DNA of 64,000 nt. It comes from G963692885 sp964658655 (GTDB taxonomy: Bacteria > Acidobacteriota > Terriglobia > Terriglobales > Acidobacteriaceae). The position numbers and the translations under genes were made by a program. Under the pieces are notes generated by a model that had not been told where the DNA came from, ran no database searches, and worked only from the letters and a program-made list of their open reading frames with translations. Within the stretch, counting starts at the first letter, position 1, and every line of letters begins with the position of its first letter. The stretch covers positions 38,042-102,041 of the forward strand of contig CAZZZL010000012.1 in the NCBI GenBank assembly GCA_964658655.1, given 5' to 3'. Shown here piece after piece: positions 1 to 9,172 of this stretch.

Positions 1-21
1 GATGTTCTGTGCTCGTAGACA

Positions 22-792
22 TTATTTGTCTCCTTTACCGTTCGTCGGCGGCGGTGGCTGGCCGTCTGGCGTGACACTTGCGTAGGGTTGGCCAGCGTAT
101 TTCGGGGTCTGGGCCTGCAGCCAGGCGACAACGTCGGTGACGTCGGCGTCGCTGAGAGGATGGCCGCCCGTATCACCGCGCCAGTCGGGCATGCCAAGCT
201 CAGGCCGGCCGACGATGGTGATGGTGCGCAGGCTCTGCGGATTCATCAGCGCCAGGTAGGAGCCGTTGAGGATCGAGCCTTTCTTCGCGCCGGTTCCCGC
301 AGCGCCATGACAACTGGAGCAGGAGGTGGCGTAGACCTGGCCACCGTGGGCGACGTCGCCCGATTTTGTGGCGGCATAGGTTGGGGCATTGAGGCCGGCG
401 AGGACATTGCCCTTACCCCACTTGGCGCGCATGCCATGAACGATGGCGTCAATCTGCTGGTCGGTCAGCAGGCCGCCGGCGCTGGCGGCAAAGCCGGGCA
501 TCAGGCCGCCCTTGTAGCCCTTGGCGGTAACGGACTTCAACGTGGCGTCGTCAATGAGGGCGAGGTACTCAGGACTATTGAGGGCAATGGCAGCGCCGCC
601 CTGGCCGTTGTCGCCGTGGCAGCCCGAGCAGCTCTGGGCGTAGAGCTTGTCGAAATCGACGACAGAGGACGGTACGGGAACTTCTGGTCCAGGTGCAGGC
701 TTGCCGGGCATGTTGTCGCAGCCGGAGAGCAAAGATGCGGCAGCGAGCGCGCCAAGACCGAGCGAACAGGCGAGCCAGTGGCGCAGGGTCAC
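22..792 (-). CDS. Diheme class I cytochrome c lipoprotein
   Basis: Predicted membrane-anchored electron carrier of 256 residues. The N-terminus has a hydrophobic stretch ending in a lipobox (LLSGC, Cys25), so the mature protein should be lipidated and face the periplasm. Two c-type heme sites are visible, CSGCH (Cys55, Cys58, His59) and CSSCH (Cys158, Cys161, His162), each followed by a candidate axial Met (Met98, Met201), which suggests two tandem cytochrome c domains. The C-terminus is a Pro/Gly-rich tail. The start is a GTG whose bases overlap the TGA of the upstream gene (GTGA), so the two are translationally coupled. As the last gene of a cytochrome oxidase operon it probably feeds electrons to, or docks on, the oxidase. 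The role is inferred; the heme sites are seen directly. Confidence 0.88.
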   Translation of the reverse strand: MTLRHWLACSLGLGALAAASLLSGCDNMPGKPAPGPEVPVPSSVVDFDKLYAQSCSGCHGDNGQGGAAIALNSPEYLALIDDATLKSVTAKGYKGGLMPGFAASAGGLLTDQQIDAIVHGMRAKWGKGNVLAGLNAPTYAATKSGDVAHGGQVYATSCSSCHGAAGTGAKKGSILNGSYLALMNPQSLRTITIVGRPELGMPDWRGDTGGHPLSDADVTDVVAWLQAQTPKYAGQPYASVTPDGQPPPPTNGKGDK

Positions 793-1682
793 TTGGCGCC
801 TCCGTGATCATCGTGGTTGGTCCCGGAGTGTTCGCCGAGGTGGCCGACGCCGGGTGTTTCAATGCCCATACGGACGGCGAAGGGCTGAGAGCGAAGATCT
901 TTCAGACCGCCCTGGCGGGAGACGACATACCCGGCGACCAGGCCGAAGGTGACCTGCGACGCGGCGAACCACCACCAGTCGATGCGAGCATCGAGGAAGG
1001 GGTTGATGAGGCCGAGGGATGAATGCAGAAGGCCTGTCCAAAGTGCGGGAGCGACCAGGCCGCCGAGGATGATGGGATGACGGGGCAGCACGGGAAGCAA
1101 TGCGCCGTAGAGCAGCCCCACCAGCACGCAGGTGACCGCCTGGATGAGCGAGGCGACGAGCAGGCCACCCCAGTGGAACTGGGCAATCTGTTCCGTGGTG
1201 GCATTCTGCAGGGCTGCGACGCCGGCGCCACCGAGCAGGTTCACGGTGTACCAGATGCTGTGATAGGCGATGAGGCCATAGAGCAGGGCGGGAAAGATCA
1301 TGGCGATGCCGCCTGCAATGCCACCCTTCAGGCCGGAGAGAACAGGATTGGTCTGGACCGCGGTGCGCTCGTGGCCGGCGGTGGCACTCGGGCTGGTAGC
1401 TGAGGCGAAATGCAGACGCTCGACCGAAGTGCGGGTGGAGGTGAAGACGAGTTCTTCCACCTTGATCGGGATCGCCTCATGGCGCTCGTGCGGCAGGACA
1501 TCGCGAAACCAGCCGACGGCGCCGAAGACGATCAGGACGCCGCCGAGGTACGCGATGATCGTGTTGGTAACCATGGCGGCGAACAGCAGCGTCAAGCCCA
1601 CGGCCAGGACGACTGGCCATGCCGTCGGCTCGGGCAGAACGACTACATCGTCTTTGTGGATTGTCTCTGTCTCTTGATGCAC
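789..1682 (-). CDS. Unrecognised multi-pass membrane protein of the oxidase operon
   Basis: I do not recognise this 297-residue protein. The N-terminus is a short soluble stretch followed by two close hydrophobic segments (about residues 20-58), somewhat like small oxidase subunit IV proteins. A hydrophilic linker (about 60-108) follows, and then about five further hydrophobic segments (about 112-260). It starts with GTG, 42 bases after ctaE, and overlaps the downstream cytochrome c gene by 4 bases. This position makes it a candidate accessory subunit or assembly factor of the caa3 oxidase. No metal-binding Cys/His cluster is obvious, although several His residues lie in or near the membrane segments. 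Being a real gene is well supported by the tight operon; its function is unknown. Confidence 0.75.
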   Translation of the reverse strand: MHQETETIHKDDVVVLPEPTAWPVVLAVGLTLLFAAMVTNTIIAYLGGVLIVFGAVGWFRDVLPHERHEAIPIKVEELVFTSTRTSVERLHFASATSPSATAGHERTAVQTNPVLSGLKGGIAGGIAMIFPALLYGLIAYHSIWYTVNLLGGAGVAALQNATTEQIAQFHWGGLLVASLIQAVTCVLVGLLYGALLPVLPRHPIILGGLVAPALWTGLLHSSLGLINPFLDARIDWWWFAASQVTFGLVAGYVVSRQGGLKDLRSQPFAVRMGIETPGVGHLGEHSGTNHDDHGGAK

Positions 1683-1724
1683 GAAAGCTATCTCATTTTC
1701 TGGCGAACCGGCTGCGGTTCCACC

Positions 1725-2336
1725 TTAACGTCCAACGATGTAAACAACGGTGAAGACTGCCACCCATACTGCGTCGACAAAGTGCCAGTAGAGCGAGAGA
1801 ACTTCGACTCGCTCCGTGTGATTGGGCGTGAGCTTGCCCATGAGCCCGAAGAGGAAGACCAGGCTCAGCATGATCAGTCCGACGACAACGTGAAAAGCAT
1901 GCAGACCGACCAGGCAGAAATAGGTGGTGCCGAAGAGGTTGGTGCTGACGGTCAGGCCGTCAACGTAGATCAGCTTTTTCCACTCGATCGCGGTGTAGGC
2001 CATGAAGACCAGGCCGAGCAATATCGTCACACCCCACCATGCCTTGAACATGTTCATCGCGCGCTGGTGCAGGGCGCGTTCTGCGAGCCAGATGGTGAAG
2101 CTGCTGGACAGCAGGCAGATGGACGCCAGGATCGGAACTTCGAGTACGTCTCTCGGTTGCGGTCCATAGGTGCTTCGTCCGATGTAATAAACGTAGGCAA
2201 TGACGAAGATGATGAAGATCGCCGATTCCGCAAGAATGAGCGCATACATGCCTACGCGACCCTTGTGAGGCATGACCCAGGGTTCTGCGCTGGCAGCGCC
2301 GTGAGCGTGCGGAATAGTCGGTGTTGCTGCGCTCAT
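1725..2336 (-). CDS. ctaE: Cytochrome c oxidase subunit III
   Basis: Third core subunit of a heme-copper oxidase in the inner membrane. It is 203 residues long with about five transmembrane helices, the length of the short bacterial subunit III/CyoC type. The typical features are visible: GMYALILAESAIF near the start, the central ERALHQ region, and the segment TYFCLVGLHAFHVVVGL with its conserved Gly-His pair, followed by the final LYWHFVDAVWVAVF helix. The ATG is preceded by AAAGGA with an 8-base spacing. It lies 43 bases downstream of ctaD and 42 bases upstream of the unknown membrane protein, so one transcript is likely. Confidence 0.95.
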   Translation of the reverse strand: MSAATPTIPHAHGAASAEPWVMPHKGRVGMYALILAESAIFIIFVIAYVYYIGRSTYGPQPRDVLEVPILASICLLSSSFTIWLAERALHQRAMNMFKAWWGVTILLGLVFMAYTAIEWKKLIYVDGLTVSTNLFGTTYFCLVGLHAFHVVVGLIMLSLVFLFGLMGKLTPNHTERVEVLSLYWHFVDAVWVAVFTVVYIVGR

Positions 2337-2379
2337 GCTATCGATCCTTTGTGTTGTGGCGATTGTCTATGGCGCATGC

Positions 2380-4089
2380 TTACTCCCAGTTTGAATCGAG
2401 ATCGTCAGGATGTTTCACATCCCACAGCGGACGGCGGCTGCCGACGACAGGCTCGACGGCAAAGTTATAGGAGGGCGGCGGCGAAGTGGTGGCCCATTCG
2501 AGAGTCCAAGCGTCCCACGGATCGGGTCCGGCTTCCCTGCCCTTGAAGTAGGAATGGATGAGGTTATAGACGAAGACGATGGTGCCGATGGACTGGATGA
2601 AAGCGCCAATAGTGACGATCATGTTCAGCGTGCCCCAGCCGCGGTCCGGTTCGTAGGTATAGATGTGGCGCGGCATACCGAGGAAGCCGGGGATGTGCAT
2701 GAAGTCGAAGGTGAGATGGAAGCCGATGAGGAACAGCCAGAAGTGCAGCTTGCCGAGTTTCTCATCGAGCATTTTTCCGGTCATCTTCGGATACCAGTAG
2801 TAGAAGGCCGCGAAGATCATGAAGAGAATGCCGCCAACCAGTACGTAGTGGAAATGCGCAACGACGAAGTAGCTGTTGTGCAGCTGCCAGTCGACGGGCG
2901 AAACGGAAAGAATGATGCCGGTGAGACCGGAGAGCAGGAACTGAAAGACAAACGCGATGGAGAAAATCATTGGGGTAGCGAAGCGCAGCCTGCCGCCCCA
3001 CATAGTCGCGACCCAGTTGAAGATCTTGATGCCTGTTGGCACGGCGACCAGCATGGTCGAGAGTGTGAAGAAGGCATTCGATACAGAAGTCATGCCGACG
3101 GTGAACATGTGGTGCGCCCAGACGCCGAGACTGACGAATCCGATGGCGACGGTGGCGGCGACCATGGCGGGATAGCCGAAGATGGCTTTTCGCGAGAAGG
3201 TCGGAATGATCTCGTTGGCGAAAGCGAAGGCCGGCAGCACCAGTACGTAGACTTCAGGATGACCGAAGATCCAGAAGAAGTGGATCCAGATATAAGCGGA
3301 GCCGCCCGCCTGGGTGTCGAAGAAGTGGCCGCCGAGATAGCGATCGACCATCAGCATGATTTGTGCCGCGGTGAGCGGGCTGACTGCCAGGATGATGAGA
3401 ACTGCCTGTACCAGGTAGATCCAAGCCAGCAGCGGCAGACGGAACATCGTCATGCCTTTGCAGCGCATGCAGATGGTGGTCGCGATGATGTTAATGGCTG
3501 CGCCAATCGAGCCGACACCGCTGATGAGGAGCGAGATGGTCCAGTAGTCCGTACTGTGGCCGCGTGAGAAGGCACGTGAAGTGAGCGGCGCGTACGCGAA
3601 CCAGCCCATGTCCGGGGCGCTACCGGCGTTGGAAAGTCCGACGCCTCCGATGAAGCTGTAGTACAGAATGACGCCGCCGAGAGCGGACATCCAGAAGCTG
3701 AAAGCATTCAGCCGCGGGAAGGCCATGTCGCGCGCGCCGATCATCAGCGGGATCAGGTAGTTCGCAAAGCCGATGAGGATGGGCATGCCGACGAAGAAGA
3801 CCATCGTCGTGCCATGCATGGTGAAGACACGGTTGTAGACCTGCGGAGAGACAAACGTGTTGTGCGGGATCGCGAGCTGAACGCGGATCACCATCGCTTC
3901 GATTCCGGCGACGACCAGGAAGAGAAGCGAATACACGATGTACATGATGCCGAGTTTCTTGTGATCGACTGTCACCACCCAGGAGTGCGCAGTCTCAAGG
4001 AAAGTACCTTTCGAGCTGGCCCTGGGCGGCGCGTGATCGATGGTGACGTCCCTGACGCCTCCCGGCAATGGCAGTGCTGAATCCGACAT
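2380..4089 (-). CDS. ctaD: Cytochrome c oxidase subunit I
   Basis: Catalytic subunit (569 residues, 12 transmembrane helices expected) that reduces O2 to water at a heme a3-CuB centre and pumps protons. The diagnostic residues are present: a heme a ligand His in FTMHGTTMVFF, the CuB His and cross-linked Tyr in FGHPEVYVL, the CuB His pair in VWAHHMFTVG, and the two heme-ligand histidines in FVVAHFHYVLVGG. The HPEVY motif marks it as an A-type oxidase. A soluble C-terminal tail of about 40 residues ends in NWE. A good GAGGAG ribosome site sits 7 bases before the ATG. It follows ctaC by 25 bases. Confidence 0.97.
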   Translation of the reverse strand: MSDSALPLPGGVRDVTIDHAPPRASSKGTFLETAHSWVVTVDHKKLGIMYIVYSLLFLVVAGIEAMVIRVQLAIPHNTFVSPQVYNRVFTMHGTTMVFFVGMPILIGFANYLIPLMIGARDMAFPRLNAFSFWMSALGGVILYYSFIGGVGLSNAGSAPDMGWFAYAPLTSRAFSRGHSTDYWTISLLISGVGSIGAAINIIATTICMRCKGMTMFRLPLLAWIYLVQAVLIILAVSPLTAAQIMLMVDRYLGGHFFDTQAGGSAYIWIHFFWIFGHPEVYVLVLPAFAFANEIIPTFSRKAIFGYPAMVAATVAIGFVSLGVWAHHMFTVGMTSVSNAFFTLSTMLVAVPTGIKIFNWVATMWGGRLRFATPMIFSIAFVFQFLLSGLTGIILSVSPVDWQLHNSYFVVAHFHYVLVGGILFMIFAAFYYWYPKMTGKMLDEKLGKLHFWLFLIGFHLTFDFMHIPGFLGMPRHIYTYEPDRGWGTLNMIVTIGAFIQSIGTIVFVYNLIHSYFKGREAGPDPWDAWTLEWATTSPPPSYNFAVEPVVGSRRPLWDVKHPDDLDSNWE

Positions 4090-4114
4090 CTTTGTGCTCC
4101 TCTATCTCTTCGGA

Positions 4115-5158
4115 CTACTTAAGCGTCGCAAGGTATGCAGTGACCTGCGTCAGCTGTTCGGGGCTCAGGTTCATGGCCGGCATATTCGAACCGGACTTGA
4201 AGACCTCGGGATTTTCAATCCAGCGCCTCAGGTTTTCCGGAGTGTTCTGCGCGGCACCTGCGGCAATGGTGTCGCGACTCATCAGGTGGGTCAGGTCCGG
4301 ACCAAAGCGCCCGTTGGCGATGGTGCCTTTGACGGCGTGGCAGTTGATGCAGGACTGCGACTCAAAGACATCGCGGCCGGCCCTGGCCTCGGCGACATCG
4401 GCAGCGGCTTGTTGCTGATTCCTGACCCACGCATCGAAGTCGGGGCGCGTCTGCACATAGACCCGCAACAGCATCTTGGCATGCTCGGTGCCGCAATACT
4501 GGTTGCACTGGCCTTCATACATGCCGGGCTTGTAGGGATCGATCCACATCTCGTTCACACGAGCGGGGATCATGTCGGTCTTGCCGGCAAGGCGCGGAAC
4601 CCAGAAGCTGTGAATGACGTCTGCCGAGCTGAGTGTAAGAAAGGTGGGCGTCGGCGTTTTTGGATCGCTCACGGGCACGTGAAGCTCGTTGGCCGCGGTA
4701 AAGCCATACTGCGGATACTGAAACTCCCACCAGAACTGGTGACCGATGGCTGTCACCTTGATGGCACTGGCAGGCTGCCGCGCGTCTTGCACGGCGAAGA
4801 TCATGCGTGCCGAGGTGAGGAAGAGGACGACGACGATGAGGATGGGAATGATGGTCCAGGACAGCTCAATCTGGTTGCTGCCAAAGATCTGGACGGGTTC
4901 AGACTTGTCATCGCCGGGCCGCGCGCGGAACTTGATCACAGCGTAGGCGGTCAGTGAGGCAACGACGATGAAGATGCCTATCGTGATTGCATACACGAAC
5001 AACTGCAGACTGAAGCTGCCGCTGGCCGGGGTGGAATCCCTGGAGAAAATGCTGGTTGCGTTGTTGATTGCAAACGCTGACGAGGTCAGCAGCAATGCGG
5101 AAAGGCTGACGGCGGCTGCGCGCACATTCCAGATGAACTTTCTTGGCGGAAAAGACAA
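4115..5158 (-). CDS. ctaC: Cytochrome c oxidase subunit II with fused cytochrome c domain (caa3 type)
   Basis: Electron-entry subunit, 347 residues. A signal peptide (about 1-30) is followed by two transmembrane helices (about 52-75 and 99-120) and a periplasmic cupredoxin domain. The CuA ligands are visible: His183, Cys218, Cys222, His226 and Met229 in GQCNQYCGTEHAKM. A C-terminal cytochrome c domain carries CINCH (Cys270, Cys273, His274) and a later Met ligand in NMPAMNLS, which makes this a caa3-type enzyme. The chosen start is a TTG about 10 bases after GAGGAAG; no ATG gives a complete signal peptide, but the start remains somewhat uncertain. It is the first gene of the oxidase operon. 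Confidence 0.95.
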   Translation of the reverse strand: MSFPPRKFIWNVRAAAVSLSALLLTSSAFAINNATSIFSRDSTPASGSFSLQLFVYAITIGIFIVVASLTAYAVIKFRARPGDDKSEPVQIFGSNQIELSWTIIPILIVVVLFLTSARMIFAVQDARQPASAIKVTAIGHQFWWEFQYPQYGFTAANELHVPVSDPKTPTPTFLTLSSADVIHSFWVPRLAGKTDMIPARVNEMWIDPYKPGMYEGQCNQYCGTEHAKMLLRVYVQTRPDFDAWVRNQQQAAADVAEARAGRDVFESQSCINCHAVKGTIANGRFGPDLTHLMSRDTIAAGAAQNTPENLRRWIENPEVFKSGSNMPAMNLSPEQLTQVTAYLATLK

Positions 5159-5610
5159 TGCTGAGTCGCTTCCTCGGTCGCTTGCGTACCGCAGGTTGGG
5201 TGCTGCTTATGGATTCAAGGCCAGTTAATCGTCACCGGGCCCGCTTTCATCGCCCATGCCCCTATCTTAATTTACAAACGGGCCTGAGGATAGCAGGCAT
5301 TGCCCGCAAAGGCCCCCGAGTTTCAATACCATCGCAGATATAGCTCTAACGTACACTTCGACTTGCAATGTGCAACGTAAAGATCAGTACAGGCTTGCAG
5401 TGCGTTGTTGAAGACTTTCAAACCAGGCCTATCCAGGCACTGCGCTTGAGGAAGCGATGCAGAGAGAGTGCGGCAGGATCAGACTAGTATGTGCATGAAC
5501 ATGTTCCTTGTGACGGCCATCACATCCTCGATTCCTTTTATCGCGAGAGGATGCGGGCGAATTCGGCAACGAGAAGCAGCGGCGGCGAGGAGTTGCCCAC
5601 GGCTGCCGTG
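5159..5610. other. Divergent intergenic region between oxidase operon and sensor kinase
   Basis: About 450 bases with no convincing gene. It must hold the promoter of the minus-strand cytochrome oxidase operon and that of the plus-strand sensor kinase. I see AT-rich patches around 5260-5280 and 5325-5370 but no consensus -35/-10 pair that I would commit to, and no strong hairpin or terminator. The left end of the kinase reading frame is open from 5491, so the boundary depends on which start codon is used. Confidence 0.5.
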
Positions 5611-8370
5611 ATGATGACGCATGTTCATCGAAGAGCGTGGCTTGTCCTCTTCATGATGCTGCTGCCGTACTGCCAGGCGCGGCCGCAGATGGCCGCTGCA
5701 GCTTTCGAGCGGCATACCTACCAGGTATGGACCACAAGCACCGGGCTGCCGCAGGATACGGTCCGACAGTTTCTGCAGACACGCGACGGTTATGTGTGGA
5801 TGGCTACGGACGGCGGCCTGGTGCGGTATGACGGGTTCGACTTCGTCACATTCGATCGACGCAACACTCCGCAGATGCAGAGCGACCTGGTGAACGGCCT
5901 GTTCGAAGACGGGACGGGTTCGCTGTGGCTGGCGACTTCGAATGGCCTGGTCAGGATGGAAGGCAATCGCTTCAGCCGCTATGCGATGGCAGAGGGTCTG
6001 CCGTCTGACTCGGTGCTGTCGGTAGGCCAGGACCAGCACGGTCATATCTGTGCAGTGACGGCGGGCGGTTCTGCCTGCCTGGATGCACGCGCATCGTCGG
6101 CACGTTTCACGGCGAACCTGCAGCCGAGTGGTGGAGCAGTCGTTGCTGATCAGCGCGAGAAGACATTGAGTATCACAAGTCCCCTCGACCATACGGCATG
6201 GAAGGTAACTGACGGGAAGCTTCAGTCGACGCGAGACGGACGCACCACGGACATTTCCCTGCCCGATGGTTTCAGCGGCAGTGACATCCTGACGCTGTAT
6301 GCGGACCGTGAGGGCAATCTATGGGTGGGCAGTGAGAATGCAGGCGCGGCGATTGTCCGGACGCCGCCGTTTACGACGCTCGGCAGGAAAGATGGCCTGG
6401 CTGCCGACCAGGTGCGGTCGCTGTTGGAGGACAGCCGCGGCGACCTGTGGTTCGGTACCGGCAGCGGACTGACGCGGCTGCATGATGGGGTCTTTACGAC
6501 CATCGGCCAGCAGGCTGGCGGCAACAAGCCAGGACTGGCGAGCGATGAAATCATCGCGCTGGCAGGCAGAAGCGCCGATGACCTGTGGGCGGGAACACCA
6601 GACGGACTGAGTCATCTGCAGGGATCGAAGATCACGACACTGACGGCTTCGGATGGGTTGCCGGATGACAATATCCGCTCGCTGCTCGAGGCACGCGACG
6701 GCAGCCTGTGGATTGGCACGACACATGGGCTGGCGCATCTCCAGCGGCCGAAGGGCGCCTCCGCGATCACTGCTGCCGACATTCACACCTACACGACCGC
6801 GGACGGCCTGGCCAGCAACGTGATTGGCGCACTGCTCGAGAATGGCGATGGCAGTTTGTGGGTGGGTACGCGCGCAGGTTTAAGCCATGTGCAGGGCGGC
6901 GTGGTGACGACCTCCGGCACGGCGAAGTCTTCGATCATCACGGCGCTGGGCAAGGATGCAAGCGGCACGCTTTGGATGGGCACGGCAGGAGCAGGGCTTT
7001 TCGGCAGAGAGATGCCGGGGTTGCTGCCTGACACGATCTACAGCGTGCTCGATGACGGACTGGGAAAGATCTGGCTGAGCAGTCCGGATGGCATTTATCG
7101 CGTGGCTGAGAGCGATCTACACGGGCATTCTGCGCGACCGGTGGTTACGCGCTACGACGTGGCAGATGGTCTGCGCATCAACGACTGCGGCAGCGGGGGT
7201 CATCCTGAAGCTATCCGCACGACCGATGGGCATCTTTTATTTGCGACGAGCAAGGGCGTATCCGTGGTGAATGCAGCGGACACCGCCCTGCGGCAAGCAG
7301 CGCCACCAGTGGTGCTGGAGGCTGTCACAGTCGATGACGCGAATGCGACAGAAGACGCGGCTTCGACGCAGCAGGTGGAGCGGAGTCTGCATGTTGCGGC
7401 GGGGCATGAGCGGCTGGCGTTTCATTATGCCGGGTTGAATTTTGCCGCGCCGTCGAAGGTGCGCTATCGCTACCAGCTTGAAGAGTTTGACCGCCATTGG
7501 ATTGACGCGGGCACACGCCGAACGGCGTACTACACGAATATCCCACCGGGCCGTTATCGCTTCCGGGTGCAGGCATCGATCAACAGCGGGGCGTGGAGCG
7601 AACGCGCTGCGGAGATCAAGCTGGTGATTGCGCCGCATTATTACCAGACATGGTGGTTCTATACGCTGATCGCGGTGATGCTCGCGCTGATGGCGTGGCA
7701 GCTTTACCTGTATCGCCTGCGGCAGGTGGAGTTGCGGTTCAATGCGGTGCTGGCGGAGCGCGGCCGGATTGCGCGTGAAATTCATGACACGCTGGCGCAG
7801 GATATCGTCGCCATCTCTGTGCAGCTTGACCTGGTGTCGCGGCTCATGACGCTCTCCATCGACAAGGCGCGGGAGCAGCTGGTGGCGACGCGCACGCTGG
7901 TGCGGAAAAGCCTGGCGGAGGCGCGGTCGTCGATCTGGGACCTGCGATCCGGCACAGCGACAGGGGCCGCTGACAATGACCTGCCGACGCGCATCCGGGA
8001 AACAACGCGGCAGGTGGTTGGCGATGCGCCGCTGAAGTTGAATCTAGTGATCACGGGAACGTATCGGCAGGCCCCACGCGAGCTGGAGGATGAGCTGCTC
8101 CGCATTGCGCAGGAAGCGGTGACCAATGCGGTGCGGCATGCAGAGCCAAAGTGCATCGACGTATCGCTTAGCTACCAAGCGCGCGGTGTCGATCTGCGGG
8201 TAAAGGACGATGGCCGCGGCTTTGCGATGGCGGGCGAGAAAGCAGGGCCGGCGGGTCACTACGGGATTCGCGGCATGCATGAGCGGGCCGAGCGCGCGGG
8301 CGCCCGCTTGACGATCGAGAGTCGTCCGGGTGCCGGGACGACAGTGCTGGCGCAGGCTGATATTCCCTAA
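5611..8370 (+). CDS. Two-component regulator propeller sensor histidine kinase (NarX/LiaS-type kinase domain)
   Basis: Membrane sensor kinase of 919 residues from this start. A signal/anchor segment (about 8-24) precedes a periplasmic region made of about ten or more two-component-regulator propeller repeats (pattern Gly-Leu...Asp-Gly-x-Leu-Trp-x-Gly-Thr), expected to form beta-propellers (about 28-560). A Y_Y_Y domain (about 605-675), a transmembrane helix (about 682-701), a HisKA_3 dimerisation domain with phospho-acceptor His725 in AREIHDTLAQD, and a HATPase domain with DDGRGF and the Gly-rich GHYGIRGM box follow. The frame is open back to 5491, but the ATG pair at 5611/5614 (or GTG 5608) places a signal peptide at the N-terminus. 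The next gene is the matching response regulator. The ligand is unknown; carbohydrate sensing is known for some relatives. Confidence 0.93.
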   Translation: MMTHVHRRAWLVLFMMLLPYCQARPQMAAAAFERHTYQVWTTSTGLPQDTVRQFLQTRDGYVWMATDGGLVRYDGFDFVTFDRRNTPQMQSDLVNGLFEDGTGSLWLATSNGLVRMEGNRFSRYAMAEGLPSDSVLSVGQDQHGHICAVTAGGSACLDARASSARFTANLQPSGGAVVADQREKTLSITSPLDHTAWKVTDGKLQSTRDGRTTDISLPDGFSGSDILTLYADREGNLWVGSENAGAAIVRTPPFTTLGRKDGLAADQVRSLLEDSRGDLWFGTGSGLTRLHDGVFTTIGQQAGGNKPGLASDEIIALAGRSADDLWAGTPDGLSHLQGSKITTLTASDGLPDDNIRSLLEARDGSLWIGTTHGLAHLQRPKGASAITAADIHTYTTADGLASNVIGALLENGDGSLWVGTRAGLSHVQGGVVTTSGTAKSSIITALGKDASGTLWMGTAGAGLFGREMPGLLPDTIYSVLDDGLGKIWLSSPDGIYRVAESDLHGHSARPVVTRYDVADGLRINDCGSGGHPEAIRTTDGHLLFATSKGVSVVNAADTALRQAAPPVVLEAVTVDDANATEDAASTQQVERSLHVAAGHERLAFHYAGLNFAAPSKVRYRYQLEEFDRHWIDAGTRRTAYYTNIPPGRYRFRVQASINSGAWSERAAEIKLVIAPHYYQTWWFYTLIAVMLALMAWQLYLYRLRQVELRFNAVLAERGRIAREIHDTLAQDIVAISVQLDLVSRLMTLSIDKAREQLVATRTLVRKSLAEARSSIWDLRSGTATGAADNDLPTRIRETTRQVVGDAPLKLNLVITGTYRQAPRELEDELLRIAQEAVTNAVRHAEPKCIDVSLSYQARGVDLRVKDDGRGFAMAGEKAGPAGHYGIRGMHERAERAGARLTIESRPGAGTTVLAQADIP

Positions 8371-8491
8371 CCAGCGAGGGTGCGGGGGCGGGTTCATGGT
8401 GCTGGCGGCCGGGCAGATTCCATCCAACGATGGATTGACACCGCTCTCAACCCTTTCTAGCCTCACGAGAGCACAAGGTAGCCAATAACTT

Positions 8492-9118
8492 ATGAGTGAA
8501 ACAGTACGCCTGATGATTGTGGACGATCATCACATTGTGCGGCAGGGCCTGGCCGCACTGCTGACGACTATGCCTGGCCTGGAGGTCACTGCAGAGGCTT
8601 CGAGCGGCGAGCAGGCCATCGAGCTTTACCGGACGCATCAGCCTGACGTGACCCTGATGGACCTGCGCATGCAGCATGGCAACGGCGTGGAAGCGATCAG
8701 AAGTATACGCGCAGAGTTTCCGCTGGCCCGCATCATTGTCCTGACGACGTTCGACGGCGACGAGGATATTTTCCGGGCCCTGCAGGCGGGGGCACGCGGC
8801 TACCTGTTGAAGGGGTCGGATATCGATGAGCTGGTCTCAGCGATCACGGCTGTGCACAGCGGCAAGTCACGCATCCCGGCGCCGGTGGCGGAGCGACTGG
8901 CTGAACGAATGAGCAACCCGGCACTTACCGAGCGCGAGACGGATGTACTGAAGCTGATTGTCGGTGGCAACAGCAACAAGGAGATTGCCAGCGCTCTTTT
9001 CATTTCGGAGGCAACGGTCAAGACGCACATCAATAACCTGCTGGGCAAATTAGGCGTGACTGACCGCACGCAGGCCGCCACGACTGCGCTGCAGCGCGGC
9101 ATCGTTCACCTGGATTAG
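8492..9118 (+). CDS. NarL/FixJ-family response regulator
   Basis: Cytoplasmic DNA-binding regulator of 208 residues. The receiver domain (1-120) has the acidic pair Asp11/Asp12, the phospho-acceptor Asp57 in TLMDLRM, and the conserved Lys107 in GYLLKGSD. The C-terminal LuxR/GerE helix-turn-helix (about 144-206) contains LTERETDVLKLI and NKEIASALFISEATVKTHI. It starts 121 bases after the sensor kinase, with AAGGT 11 bases before the ATG, and is very likely phosphorylated by that kinase. Target genes are not evident from the sequence; the adjacent oxidase operon and the downstream secreted protein are candidates by position only. Confidence 0.95.
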   Translation: MSETVRLMIVDDHHIVRQGLAALLTTMPGLEVTAEASSGEQAIELYRTHQPDVTLMDLRMQHGNGVEAIRSIRAEFPLARIIVLTTFDGDEDIFRALQAGARGYLLKGSDIDELVSAITAVHSGKSRIPAPVAERLAERMSNPALTERETDVLKLIVGGNSNKEIASALFISEATVKTHINNLLGKLGVTDRTQAATTALQRGIVHLD

Positions 9119-9172
9119 CCGGCGTCGATCATGCTTTCTCCAGCCGTAGACCCGGGTATGTCTCGTTGTGCG

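Noticed and set aside
1410..2546. Open reading frame of 378 codons on the plus strand
   Set aside because: It lies antisense to the oxidase genes (ctaE and neighbour), is rich in Asp, Arg and Gln with no recognisable motif, and is explained by the high GC content of the opposite strand.
2410..3567. Open reading frame of 385 codons on the plus strand
   Set aside because: Fully antisense to ctaD, whose catalytic motifs are unmistakable; the composition (very rich in Glu, Asp, Gly and His) is typical of a shadow frame.
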